A stretch of 64,000 nt of DNA. It comes from Warburgia ugandensis. Lineage: Eukaryota > Streptophyta > Magnoliopsida > Canellales > Canellaceae. The position numbers and the translations under genes were made by a program. The notes beneath the pieces were generated by a model. That model saw only the letters and a list, made by a program, of their open reading frames with translations. It was not told where the DNA came from and did no database searches. Shown here piece after piece: positions 1 through 10,985 of this stretch. Every line of letters begins with the position of its first letter. Position 1 is the stretch's first letter. The stretch covers positions 21,055,945 to 21,119,944 of the forward strand of contig CP141132.1 of assembly GCA_035236585.1 (NCBI GenBank), in the 5' to 3' direction.

Positions 1-140
1 TAATTTGATTTTAAATCATAAACTTAAAAGTGATGGTGACTAAGTTCTATAGATAGAGAGCAATAATACAAAAATAATGGATTGTGAATAAGTTGATGGA
101 CTCAAAATATAGACATCAGAAGGCTTTGACACTGCTCTAA
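1..140 (-). mobile_element. Leader next to primer-binding site of a minus-strand LTR element
   Basis: Read on the minus strand, the bases just past the LTR edge at 141 give TTAGAGCAGTGTC, which resembles the initiator-Met tRNA primer site (TGGTATCAGAGC) with its first bases lost. The remaining bases look like untranslated leader. No coding frame can be assigned. The match is partial, so the call is tentative. Confidence 0.35.
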
Positions 141-559
141 TGTGAGTATCTAATCTATGAATTTTATTTGAAAATTTATTTGAAAGTATGATGATAAGTA
201 GCGAAATTAACTTAAATGTACATTTTCGTTATTTTTCAAATGCAAACAGCGAAAGATCATTTAAAATTTTTCCATATAATCTTTCTTTTCCACAAGTTTA
301 TCAAAACCTTAGTGTCATCTACACTACAGCAATACATTTTAGAGATTATGAAAACCAATGACTTTATTTTTTACATTTTCTAGGATCAGATCCAGTCACA
401 GCTCACAGTCCAACTAGATAAATGCAAATATACATACATGTCCAAAATGATAAAATACAATTTATATACTCACATTGTCAACAATCTTAGTCTTCTGTTG
501 TCCTTGTACAAGGTTCCATCTACTTGGAGTTGTTTTTCTTCAAGTCAATTTCTTCAAAC

Positions 560-593
560 CTGAGACATTGTAAAAAAAATTACAATGTCTCAG
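560..593 (-). repeat. Perfect stem-loop inside the LTR
   Basis: CTGAGACATTGTAA and TTACAATGTCTCAG form a perfect 14 bp stem around a loop of six A. It lies about 420 bp inside the sense 3' end of the LTR. Related stem-loops occur at 23222-23256 and 53653-53692. Confidence 0.75.
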
Positions 594-1030
594 CAAGCTT
601 GTGCTTAGGAGGTGTTTGAGCATCTAGTTTGGCAATATACAAAAACGAAATACAATTGGATATCCAAGCCATTTATAAGGAACAATATATAATCATACCA
701 TCTTAACCTTACAACAATATTCATATCACATACATCTTGATTCATTTCAAGTAATTTCATATCGTAACATTTCATCGTATATCAACTCGTGATATAAACA
801 TTTATGTCAATCCATCAAATAACATATTAGATCGCCAGGTAGGCAAAATCCATGCCAAGTCAAATTAAAACAATTCACAATCACATGTGTCACTATAGTA
901 TAACACAATCTCATCCATGTACAACATCAATACATGTAAAACCACAAGACGTCCATGTAAAGGATAATTCATGTTGTCAGTATGCACAAATCAGTGATAA
1001 AACAATTGAATCACTTTTCAATTCAATATC

Positions 1031-1212
1031 AGGCTAATCCATGCCATATCAAATCCAAGCATATCAGCTCACCACAGGCAAATCTATGCCCAATCCATAT
1101 GAGAGCTTATTACCTCACCACAGGCAAATCCATGCCAAATATACATCGAGCATATCAGCTCACTATCAACAAATCCATGCCAAAAACCAAATCTCAAATC
1201 AAATCATGCATG
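1031..1212. repeat. Tandem repeat, about 45 bp x 4
   Basis: The motif AGGCAAATCCATGCC with variants recurs at about 1031, 1076, 1122 and 1167, and once more near 840. The copies are imperfect and lie inside the LTR. Small frames reported across it reflect the repeat. Confidence 0.6.
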
Positions 1213-3430
1213 TAAAAACAATCTCACATTTCATCTATGCCCAACCCACGACCATACCATGCACTTAGAAACTTGTCGCCTAGAAGCTGCCGCCTAGAAG
1301 CCTACCAGTGCCACATGCACCTACCCTCATCAGCCGTCCTCATCGATAACCCACTAGTACAAATCGTGAATCACACTTCAATTACATGTAAGAGATAAAA
1401 TTGTGATGAAATACAAATCATATGTCAAATCAGGGTTACATATCAAACTGAAATGAGCGATCAAATCCATGAGATGCATAAATGAAATGCAGGTGTTACT
1501 AGTGCTAAATCAAGAATCTTAGATACTCCACATCTCTATCATTGTCATTCATATCTCTCAATAACATTCACATATCATTATAATTCATACATCTCAAATC
1601 ATATCCACGTATTAAAATAATCATCTAATATCCTTGTCATCAAAGGAAATCTTTCATGAATGATGCACTCATACTTTGTGATCATATTATCTACTAATTC
1701 ATTAAAATCTATTACATGTATTTGACTGAATACATGTTATTTGATTAGACTAATAATAGGGCCATAGTCCGAATATATGGATAAATTAAAAATGTCAAAA
1801 CAACCTACCTGGAATTGTGGTTCTAATCTTTTGAAAACGATAGGCATCACACATGAAGGTTGATCAGCTCTCAAGATTCACCAATCTCAATCTTTATCAT
1901 GTAAATTTGAGAAAACATATGTTTAACTTCATTATTTTATATTCAACATATAGATCAATTCATCAAATCTTAAATCTAATGGTTAGATGGCTCTCGATGC
2001 CACATCCAATCTACAAATCATATGGATTTACTGATTTATATGCTTAAATTTTGGGAATCTGTGTTTCCAATCATAGATTAGGGTCAAGAATCCCTATATC
2101 TAGCAATCTCACCATTGATCTTATGGATCCATGTGATAACTTGGTTGGATCTTATAGATCAATGGTCTGATCAAGTCTCTTAGTCACAGGTCATCACTGA
2201 TCTAGTTTTGAATGGTCGATCGAACTTGAATAGTCAACAAACTTTCATTTAATCATTCTAGTCTTAGGTCATTGTTATAATAAAATTGAAGCTCTCAAAT
2301 TTGTAGATCTACTATCTAATCATGTTTTCAACAATCGAATTTGTAGATCTGTGATTGATCATCGTGAATGGAAGTAAGATCCAAATTTGGACCATCAAAT
2401 AGACTCGGATCAAAGATCCAACTTTTCCAATTTGTAGATCAGGCCAAAATACACTATAGGCATGTTTTTCAAAGAAAAATTTCAAGTGGCCAGCATTGGT
2501 CGACCGTCACTGGAGAAGGTGACCGGTGTAGTCGCCGTTGGTGACTTATTTCTCAATAGATTTCAAAATTAAAACATGGGAAATGGAGATTGAGGTCTCA
2601 TGATATTCTGAAGTTTGAAGAAGATTTTACATCATTTTATGTCAAAAAAAGTATTAAAAAAAAAGGTGTCAGTCGTCGAATTTTTGACAGTCACTGGCAT
2701 CCACTTCTTAGCTCTGATTCTCTCTCAACCTTACTCTGATCTCAATGATTCTTGAAGCTTTTTATTGCATTCCATGTTGAAGAGAATGACCAGCTCAGAA
2801 TTTTGATATGACCCGTCATCGTCTCTGGCATCAGGGCTGCAAATCTGGCAGCATGAAAATCCCTGTGTGCCTCTATTCTCCAGCATGGCCAACTTTTTTT
2901 GGCAAGTAAGCGTCTTCCCCTCTCTTTTTTCTTCTTCTTCTCCTTTCTCTCTCTGTCGAGGTTCCTCGTGCCTGCTAGGTTTTGGGAAAATCGACCTAAC
3001 TTCTATTTTTTTATTTTGTTTAAGAGGGGGATTGCCAGTATCAATTCTAGCTCCTCCTTTGATTATTTTAATTATTTTATTTTATTTAATATAAAACAGA
3101 TAATTATGATGTTTTTCATTATTTTAAACATTATAATTTTAGTAAAAAAGATATGACTTCTACTCATGATGGTTTCCCAATGTCTCTTTACTATCGAACC
3201 CAGATTTCTACAAGTGGGTCTCATTGGTAAAATTATCAAATTACCCTTCGTGAGAAAAATCACAATTTATTTGTCCAAGCTCCGATTTTAGCAAACTTAG
3301 TATAGTTGGAATTGTCTTTTTGAGTACAATCCAAATATGAGAATTTTAACCCTTTGATGTTTATAAAAATTTCATTTTCTAGAACTCCAAAATTTACTTA
3401 AATCAAGACTCAAAAATCAAGGATATTACA

Positions 3431-4476
3431 TCTTTCCCTCATTAGAAGAATTTCGTCTTCGAAATTCTTTTCCTGATATCTTTCAAACATCTCTAGGAAC
3501 ATCCTTATCTCATCGTAAGCTTAAATTCTTGTAATTCCTTCAATGAAACAAAAGTCCTCAAAATATAACTGATTTTCTACTTAAACTCTAAATATTATGT
3601 CATTTATTAGCGTAGCTTTTCTATCTGCTTTAAACAATAAGGAGCCACTTTCGCTGTGCACTCTTATACTCGGCCTTTACTTGATAATCCATCAATATTT
3701 TCATTTAATTTTTCCTCATATAAGTAATGTCTCCAAAACTTTCAAGAGTTATCTAAATTCTCAATTAAAAATACTATTTGCATAGTCTTATGCTCTAGTT
3801 CTTTTCTTTAAGAACTATACTAATCTCACCTTATCTACACACTACTCTACCAACTCGAATCTGACTAATTGTCTCTCGCCAACGTCACTCCATCATATAG
3901 GTGTGTGGTAAGGTCTGCCATACAATGCCTCATATGGGGCCATCCCAATGCTCTAGTGATAACTGTTGTTGTAGACGAACTCTATTAGTGGTAGATGTTA
4001 GTCCCAACAACCTTTTCAATCCAATGCACATGCTTTCAACATGTCTTCTAATGTCTAAATCGTCCTCTCAGACTGACTATCAATCTACGGGTGAAATGCT
4101 ATACTAAAACGCATAGAGGAACCTAGACCCTCTTGTACACTTTGCCAAAATCGAGAGGTGAACCTGCTATCTTTATCTTAAATGATGACTACAAGAACTC
4201 CATGCAAGCTGACAATCTCCCTGATGTATAGGTTAGCGAGGCTCTCTAAGGTCTGTCCCTGTCTAATGGAAAGGAAACGTGCTGATTTTGGTAAGTCGGT
4301 CCACTGTGACCCAGATTGCATCATGTCCATAGCAAGTCCTAGGTAGTCTAACCACAAAATCCATAGTGATGTGGTTTCATTTCTACACTAGAAGCTCTAT
4401 ACTTTGTAGCAACCCTGCAGGTCTTTGATGTTTAGCCTTGACCTGCTAACAAGTAATGCATCTAGCTACACAAGTT
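3431..4476 (-). pseudogene. Ty3/gypsy 3' internal region with integrase relic
   Basis: On the minus strand, 4476 to about 3840 gives a degenerate gypsy integrase. Segments like HQRPAGLLQ and ITMDFVVRLPR precede the catalytic core, DSRFTSRFWQ lies in the core, and MAPYEALYGRP is the diagnostic motif downstream of it. The family's role is insertion of the element's cDNA. Several stops interrupt the frame. From 3840 to 3431 is the non-coding 3' end, finishing in a purine tract at the LTR edge. The fragment starts abruptly at 4476, where RT and RNase H would be expected, so the element is truncated. Confidence 0.75.
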
Positions 4477-4984
4477 TAGATTTTTTCAAAATTTTATGTA
4501 TTGGAATTTCAGAGTTCCTAGTCACATTTTTATACTGTAAATTCCTAAGACTAGAATTTAGTAGAACCAGAGAATTCTAGTCGTCTTCTTCACCTGACCC
4601 AAAAATCAGCAAATTATATTGCGAGTTAAAAGACATAAGATGAAAAAATTGTTCTCAAAAGATACTGAATGATAAGGGTGATGGATAAATTAGACTTTCC
4701 AATGACCATATGAGTAAAGGATAAAGACATACTTAATAAGTGAATGTTGTTCAGCTTGATGAATATTTATGAAACAAGAGTTACAAACACTTGGATCAAT
4801 GTTCTAAGTAAATTCTAATAGTTGTGGTTATTATTGTTAATTAAATGAAACTAGATGGTAATAATTAGGCTGTACAAATTGTTTCCAAGCTAGAAGTATG
4901 TTGTATCCTTAAGAAGTTTTGGATGACATTTCTAGAGGATTGAGGTGACGATCGTATATGAAAAAGTTGAAGCTGTAGAGGTTA
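4477..4984. other. Unassigned stretch
   Basis: No recognisable gene or repeat. It lies between a minus-strand and a plus-strand gypsy relic and is probably decayed transposon DNA. Confidence 0.4.
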
Positions 4985-6042
4985 ATAAGTTCAAACTAGA
5001 ATACATGGTGATAATTTAGGAAATTCCACCTGCATTTCCATAGGAGTTATTAGGGTTACCACCTAAAATGGGGATGAACTGCACTATCAACCCAATACCT
5101 ATGGCGCAGCTCTTATTTTTAAGGCACTTTACAAAATGGTCTTAGTAAAGACAAATTAGTTAGAAAATTGGTTGTTGAAACTACCAAAAAAAGGATTTAC
5201 CAAATATATTGTTTTGTTCTAGAGAGCACAGGTTTCTTCATCAAAAGGAGTTAATAAAACCTTGCATTGACTACCGAATGCTTAAAGGGGTCTAGGTGAA
5301 CAATAGGTATCCTCTAACCCAGCTTAATGACTTGTTCAATCAACCTCAAACAGCCATAGATTGATTTGAAATTCAAGTATCATCAATTGAGGATAAAGTA
5401 AGCAAATGTTTCAAGATATGGCATTTTGACCTAGATACGAACACTATGTAATTTCAAGTGATGTCATTTGAATTGACCATTGCTCATGTCACATTCATGA
5501 AACACAATGTTCAGATCCTTTCTTAATAAATTTTCCATCGTGTTTGTAGAGTACATTATTGTCTATACATTGAGACAAAAGGAACATCGATAACACATGC
5601 ATACAATATTGAATATAATTAGAATACAAGTTATATGACAAATGTAGAAAATTTTGTGGATGACATTGACTAGAATTTTTAGGCCACATTATTTTGAAAG
5701 ATAGATTTGTAGGGGGCATAGTAAAAGTAAAGGCAACAAAAAATGAAAAATACCCCTAATGGCAATAGAAACTGGGGAATAATGATGATCAATCAGTAGA
5801 TTCTGAATAAAAATCATAGTGAAAAAAGGATGAATGTAAGGACTTAGAGTATGAAGCTGGGGATCATGTGGTTATGGACGGCAAAGAGAAGATCTATGGG
5901 AATAAGATCATTCCATTGGTCAAGGTTCTATGGCAACACTACTCGACAGAGGAAGACAAATGGGAATCAAAGGAAGATATAGGATAGATGTACCTTGAAT
6001 TATTAACTGAGTTACCATAAAAATTTTATAAGGTGGGTAGAA
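4985..6042 (+). pseudogene. Ty3/gypsy pol relic: RT start joined to chromodomain end
   Basis: Frames from about 5040 read like the region leading into gypsy RT (ELLGLPPK), then LIKPCIDYRMLKGV, NRYPLTQLNDLF and FQVMSFELTIAHVTFM, all RT landmarks, with many stops. The RT active site is not readable. From about 5840 the frame resumes with an integrase C-terminal piece (LEYEAGDHV) and then KIIPLVKVLWQHYSTEEDKWES, a chromodomain-like tail typical of plant chromoviruses. RNase H and most of integrase are missing, so there is an internal deletion around 5700-5840. A putative LTR starts at 6043. The opposite-facing integrase relic at 3431-4476 belongs to a different element. Confidence 0.7.
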
Positions 6043-7451
6043 TGTAATACCTTTAACTTGTTATTACAATAAATGTATCATTTTGCTTTATTATATCAAC
6101 AAAATTGAGTTGGTTAGGTGGAAATGTTAAGCCTATAAGAAATTTTTTGTAAGAGTTCAAACCATCACTTAAATGGTTTTGACTTTCTTTTTAGCAAAGA
6201 CTAAAAAGAATGGATATTTAGACTTGATGGGATCGGAGAAATCTCAACCATAGATGAATGGAGTGCATGTAGCTAAGTGTTAATACATTTTAGATTGTGG
6301 ACGGCTAGGATGATTTGTCCTAGAAAACCTAAGGGCCCTTAAAAGGGAGTGTGTATAGATGCTGTGGGTTGAGGAGAGGCCAAGCTGTAAAGCCCACATG
6401 GAATGGGATCCCTAGGCCTAGGACGCGCGTTTTTCCCTAGAATTTAGCTCCATTTAGGACAGATCAGGCCAACATAGCTAAAAAACGTGGTGTCCTAGTG
6501 AAGGTAGACTCCTAGGTTAAAACAAATTGTGTTGCATTGGGCCAACCTTTTGACTAGATACAATGAACCTAGACATCAAATTGAGTTATAGGGAGATTAG
6601 AAACTACCCATCAATTAAACGCCTAGAACAAGCATGAAATTAAGAGGAGAGAACCCATAAGTATGGAACGTCCACCCTAGAAGCTATTTTTTGAAAGATG
6701 TCCAAATGGAAATATAGGAAAAACAAGGAAAGGAGCAAAAGGAAAGAGAGGAAGAACAAGGAAGAATCACACCAGGTAAGAATTCTTTTTTTTTTTTTTC
6801 AAGTTTTCTTTTTATTCTAGAAGATCCATAAGAGAAAAGCCAATCACCCACCCAACCCAATATTGATTGATTGCCTAAGCACTCAGAGACTCTCGTGAGT
6901 CTAGATGCAAAGTATCTTCAGTCCTTTACACAACCCCTAATTTGATTCCCCATGAGCTTGCCTAATCTAATTCAAGACTCAGTCATAAGTGAGGCTTTCT
7001 TTATTCATATTGGTACCGAGTTGGGCCACACCCAGATTTTTTAAGAACAAATTTCAAGTATTTTAGGGAACCTCTGGATTTTGAAAATCTAGTATTGACA
7101 GTCCTAGTCCTTTGCCTCTGCTTCTGCTGGGCAAAAATTTTGCTAGTTATATTAGTAGGATAAGGCTGAGTCTTTTGTTTTGTTGATCAGGCGACAGGAG
7201 ACTTGGAACTCTTTATGCTAGGTCTTTCTAACCTAAGCACGTTAGTTTAGGAAAAACAGTAAGTTTTCATTAGATATTGCATGATTTCAGTTAGATATTT
7301 CAAAATATTTTTATGCGCCTGAAACATGGACGATTTTCATTGACTTTTTGCATATATTAATGCTTGTATTTCTAATGTTTTGTTTACTTGTTCAACTTGT
7401 GTGCAGTGCTAATTGTTATTGGTTTGAAATATATGATTTTGGATGAGTTTT
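6043..7451 (+). mobile_element. Putative 3' LTR of the plus-strand gypsy relic, end not found
   Basis: TGTAATACC at 6043 directly follows the pol C-terminus, as expected for the start of a 3' LTR. The right end was not located; the copia LTR at 7452 may have inserted into it. A T-rich run lies near 6786-6799. No genes are visible. Confidence 0.4.
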
Positions 7452-7665
7452 TGTTAGAAAATTAGGAAAATTAGTGGAGATTTATTTAATTCTGTTTTTG
7501 AAAAAAAAATTAATCTAAGATTAGGATTCAGATATTATAGTCACAGTAGATCCTAAATCCTATTTTTCAGCAAATTAACTAGGATTACACGGTTACAAAC
7601 TATTCTACTTATATCTTGTATTATTGAAGAAGATGAATAGCATCACTTCTTCTAAAATTCCAACA
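7452..7665 (+). mobile_element. Ty1/copia LTR (5')
   Basis: A 214 bp segment starts TGTTAGAAAATT and ends AATTCCAACA, so it has TGTTAG..CCAACA-type ends. A primer-binding site follows immediately. No matching 3' LTR was found in the window. Confidence 0.75.
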
Positions 7666-7678
7666 TGATATCAGAGCC
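7666..7678 (+). other. Primer-binding site, initiator-Met tRNA type
   Basis: TGATATCAGAGCC matches the standard TGGTATCAGAGCC with one change and abuts the LTR end. It is the expected start site for minus-strand cDNA synthesis of the copia element. Confidence 0.8.
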
Positions 7679-7692
7679 TTTCAAGCCCCGTT

Positions 7693-8238
7693 TCAGTGCT
7701 TAAAGAGGATGAACCCATAGCCCTCGGATTTCCCCGAGATCTTTTCGCAAACCACGTTGCAATCCTCGATCTTGCCGTACTTCTTGAACACGTTCGTTAG
7801 GGTTTCGGCATTCGGGTCCCAACCGACACCGTGTACGAAGATTTTCCCGTGAACGGGGTCCACATCGCCGATTCTGTTCACGTTTTCCAAAACATAGGGG
7901 TGTTTCAGAGCGGCATCGCAGACAAGATCGATCAGTTGATCTTTGGAGAAGGGTTCCAAGAGTTTCAGGATCGATTCAGCATCGTCTTCTTCTTCCTCCT
8001 CTTCTGCTTCACCATCGCTAGTTGATGGAGCTCCAACGGAAGTGGTGTTAGCTGTAGCATTGGTTCTTGTGGTTTCTGTTTCTGCAGGAACTTCCTCGGG
8101 TTCTTCTTTGTCTAGTTCTTCTTCGTGCTGTTCTTCTTCTTCTTCTTCTTCTTCCCAGGGGTTTCTTTGTTCTTCTTGTGGTTCACAGTTGGTAGCTTCA
8201 GCTTCAGGCTTGGAGTCGAGCTTTCGTTTCTTGGCCAT
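7693..8238 (-). pseudogene. Truncated UBP1-associated protein 2 (UBA2)-like RNA-binding protein
   Basis: The chosen start is the ATG at 8238 (MAKKRKLDSKPE), because plant UBA2 proteins begin with a similar basic leader. An in-frame upstream ATG lies in a duplicated leader. An acidic region follows (runs of Glu, about residues 25-95). Next comes the conserved block LLEPFSKDQLIDLVCDAAL, then the start of an RNA-recognition motif: RNP2-like KIFVHGVGWD and RNP1-like EGYGFILFKH. The family is nuclear and binds U-rich mRNA. The frame stops at KH, where UBA2 normally continues with Arg-Lys-Gly-Ala; GGGGCT after the stop still encodes Gly-Ala, so CGA to TGA is a likely cause. The rest of RRM1, RRM2 and the C-terminus are missing: about 180 residues against roughly 400 in the family. 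It lies antisense between a copia primer-binding site and gag. Confidence 0.8.
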
Positions 8239-8302
8239 GGTATGAGAAGAAAAGGGGAAATGAGCTGCAGAGCGATGAGCACAGACGAAAGAAATCTTGC
8301 AT

Positions 8303-8356
8303 GCGATAGAACAAAAACTGTGACCAGCTGCGATAGAACAAAAACTGTGACCAGCT
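8303..8356. repeat. Exact 27 bp tandem duplication
   Basis: The units 8303-8329 and 8330-8356 are identical. They lie in the 5' leader of the UBA2-like fragment. If translated from the upstream ATG they would give AAGHSFCSI twice. Confidence 0.9.
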
Positions 8357-8495
8357 GCCATCTTTTTTCTCTTCTTCTGCTCACTTTATCTATCTCTAGA
8401 ATATAGCCAGATAGATTCGTCTATATCATCTTTGGCACTGTAAGCATTGCTTAGCCGATTGATGTGATCCGTAGATTTCAATAGTAAAGACAATA

Positions 8496-9088
8496 ATGTT
8501 GAGAACGGTGATGACCGGGTCCACCCAACCATCAACATCATCTAAAGTTACGTTGGAAAAAATTCCAAAAATAACTACTGTTTCTGATCTCTTGTCGGTG
8601 AGCTCCTCTATGCAAATAACTGTTCACAAATTGAATGGTAAAAACTATTTAGAATTGTCGCAGTCTGTCAAACTAGCTATTGATAGCCAAGGAAAGCTGG
8701 GGTACTTAACTGGTGAAGCAAAACAGCCTACGACAGACGATCCAAGATTCAGGACATGAAGGTCAGAAAATTCTTTAGTGATGGCCTATCTTCTCAACTC
8801 TATAGATGGAACTATTGTAAAACCCAACATGTTACTACTAACAACAACGTTGTACGGGATTTAGTTTCAGAAACCTATTCTAATTTGAAAAATTCTTTTC
8901 AAATTTTTTAATTAAAATCTCAACTCTGGCAATCGAAGCAAGCAGACCACAAGGTTACCGCCTACTGCAATGAGATAGTAATTCTATAGCAGAAATTGGA
9001 CTAATACTACAATGATCATCGTCATCGTCATCAAGACCAATGCTACAATAATGAGTGGGAAAATCCCAATGATTGTGAATGTTCTTTA
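8496..9088 (+). pseudogene. Ty1/copia gag N-terminal relic
   Basis: The first frame (TQPSTSSKVTLEKIPK, ITVHKLNGKNYLE, AIDSQGKLGYLTGEAKQP) is the copia-like gag N-terminus found in many plant polyproteins. After a frameshift near 8757 it continues with SENSLVMAYLLNSI, LKSQLWQSKQADHKVTAYCNE and finally NEWENPNDC. Gag coats the element's RNA. Similarity ends near 9088, before any zinc knuckle, and no pol follows, so the element is truncated. It probably belongs with the LTR at 7452-7665. Confidence 0.8.
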
Positions 9089-9960
9089 TTTAAATTTTTT
9101 GATCCAATCAATTCATTTGATTCATCATAGATGGTCTAGGTATGAAATATATTGTTTATTGTATGTCTCGAAGTTCTTTTATTTTCAGGTGTTTTAAAGT
9201 GAAAAAACAGATTATGTAACATAGAAAAGCCTCAAAGCACAGAAACCGTCTATTTCTTACCGTGACGAGACTAATTGCATCATACAAGTACTCTCTCTCT
9301 CTCTCTCTGTGGAAAGGGCAAAGGAGATGGAACAGAATTCCTAGCAAGAATGACAGTTATTCATAATTACGCTTGCATATGCTAAGGTGGAGCCAAGAGG
9401 TTGATCATCAAGAACTAATTTTTACTGTGCAACAACCATACTAAGGCTGATATAAATAACTGGTCTTACATGCATGAAAGTGTTAAGGATTGCTAGATCA
9501 AGGTAGGGTCAACCATGGGAGCGTTATACTGGAATTCAGGCCACATCCATTTGTTGTAAACATGTCTCCTTTTTTATCCCGACATTTTAGAACCATTTAT
9601 CTATGTTTTGATTATTTATGTGATAGATTGCCATGTATTAGATTATCCATGGATAGCTGATCTCTTGCTATTTACAGCTCTAAGAAACTTAATCAACAAA
9701 ATGATTTAACACTAAAATGTGAGGCTGTTTATTATTTTTTAGGCTGCCAATAGCTGGATTGGTTCAACTAGCCATGGTGTTTAATTTACTGATTTGTTGT
9801 CACTTGTTAGTTCATTTGTTGAATGGGAGACTATGATCATTCTGAACAGGAAAATGGTAGAATTTGGGTCCACAGCTGAACCAATATCACACAAAGGGAA
9901 GACTTGTAATTATCTGATGGAGCTGAATATATGAAAGTTCGTTCATCGAACACATAGAAA
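9089..9960. other. Unassigned stretch
   Basis: I see no gene. A short CT run lies near 9291-9308. Otherwise AT-rich non-coding DNA. Confidence 0.4.
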
Positions 9961-10175
9961 CAAGTTTTTCATTTTAAGAAATTTTTATTAGGGAGCAAAC
10001 TTCCATACAAAGCAAAAAGTTACATAGCAGGTAGAAAGATAGAGTAGATCTTATCTATCCTTATCCCTTAACCCCAAGATGGTGTTTTAACCCCTCAGAA
10101 TAACGGAGTAGTCTTTTGACCCCTCTGAATAACAGAGAAATGGGCTAGATCAAAACAGAATTCTAACTATACAGT
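9961..10175 (-). mobile_element. Probable LINE 3' untranslated region
   Basis: This lies downstream, on the minus strand, of the LINE RNase H end. It holds a short duplicated motif (AACCCCTCAGAATAAC and ACCCCTCTGAATAAC near 10090-10135). The exact 3' end and any poly-A tail are not clear. Confidence 0.4.
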
Positions 10176-10560
10176 TCTCCAACAGCACACCTCCCCTCAC
10201 TAAAGAATCAGCATCAATGCTTGCACTTCTTAAAACATGAATAAGGAGACGTTCTGATGCTTTATATATGATTTAATCCTGTCCAAAGTTGTCCAAAGTT
10301 TCGGGATGGCATCACCTTTCTCGTCCTCAGTGATGAGCTATTTCATGGTATTCTTCAAATCACGTTCTATTATAAGAGGAGATGACATAAATCTTTTCCG
10401 TACCTCTATACCTGCAGTTATTGTCTGCACTACATCATTTACAGCGTCACTGATACCCAATGGTCCAGCAAATAAAAGAGTGTTTCCTTTGAATTCCTTA
10501 ACAAGCAACCGCATCTGCAAACACCTGGGTTTCCAACTCAAGGTCCATCAAATTTGAGTT
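10176..10560 (-). pseudogene. LINE RNase H domain relic
   Basis: Minus-strand frames read FKGNTLLFAGPLGISDAVND, then IEVRKRFMSSPLIIERDLKNT, and in another frame IHVLRSASIDADSLVRGGV. This order matches the plant-type RNase H found at the C-terminus of some L1-like LINE ORF2 proteins; the last motif is its usual C-terminal signature. The enzyme removes RNA from RNA-DNA hybrids. At least one frameshift separates the blocks. An RNase H-like gene fragment unrelated to the LINE is the alternative, but position and strand favour the LINE. Confidence 0.6.
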
Positions 10561-10985
10561 TATGGCATCCAATCGGAGGTGGAGACCATCTAGTCTGTAC
10601 TTTCTCTTTAGTCTTTCTGCAGGAAATATATTGCTGTCAATTCAGAGCAATACATTCAGCGGGGTACTCCTTAAATTGAGAGAGATACATTCAGCAACAG
10701 GGGCTCCGCCCCTTAGACCCCTTGTTCGTAGTGCGGCATAATTTAATATGGGCACAACACGATTGATCCAATCAGGTTCGAATTTAATATAGGGATGCTT
10801 GATAAAGATCACTTAATAAGAGTTACCTTGGCCCCAATTGATAGACATGACCTCTTCCACGATGGAAGTTTCTTTTGGTAGGAGCATGTTAGTGTTTCAA
10901 TTTTGCACCCAAGAGTATAAGCAATCTCTTGAACAACTTCTTCACCCAGAAACATAGGGTTTTCCAAGATTTACTCTTTGGCCTG
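10561..10985 (-). mobile_element. Decayed LINE ORF2 between RT and RNase H
   Basis: No clear motif is readable. It is assigned to the LINE by position. A GC-rich inverted motif (GGGGCTCCGCCCC) lies near 10697-10709. Confidence 0.35.

Larger units (their letters stand above)
141..3430 (-). mobile_element. Ty3/gypsy (Tekay-like) LTR, minus orientation
   Basis: The minus strand begins TGTAATATCC at 3430 and ends CTCACA at 141, so the LTR has TG..CA ends and is about 3.3 kb. Just outside 3430 the minus strand reads as a purine-rich tract after a GACGAAATTCTT-type motif, the usual 3' end of the internal region in plant chromoviruses. The interior shares blocks with the LTRs at 22613-29013 and 53276-58612, including the stem-loop at 560-593 followed by AGCAAGCT. 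No long credible reading frame is present; short frames here are chance. The outer end at 141 is less certain than the end at 3430. Confidence 0.6.

Noticed and set aside
141..3430. Small frames at 852-1268 as a repeat protein
   Set aside because: They come from the 45 bp repeats in the LTR and overlap in different frames.
7831..8406. Plus-strand frames opposite the UBA2-like fragment, Ser-rich and Phe-rich
   Set aside because: They are mirror images of the acidic Glu-coding repeats of the UBA2 frame and resemble no protein.
10306..10557. Plus-strand 83-codon frame
   Set aside because: It is opposite the RNase H relic, which has recognisable motifs on the minus strand.
10697..10709. GC-rich inverted motif as a possible terminator
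   Set aside because: It is short, in a decayed LINE, and bacterial-style terminators are not expected in this genome.
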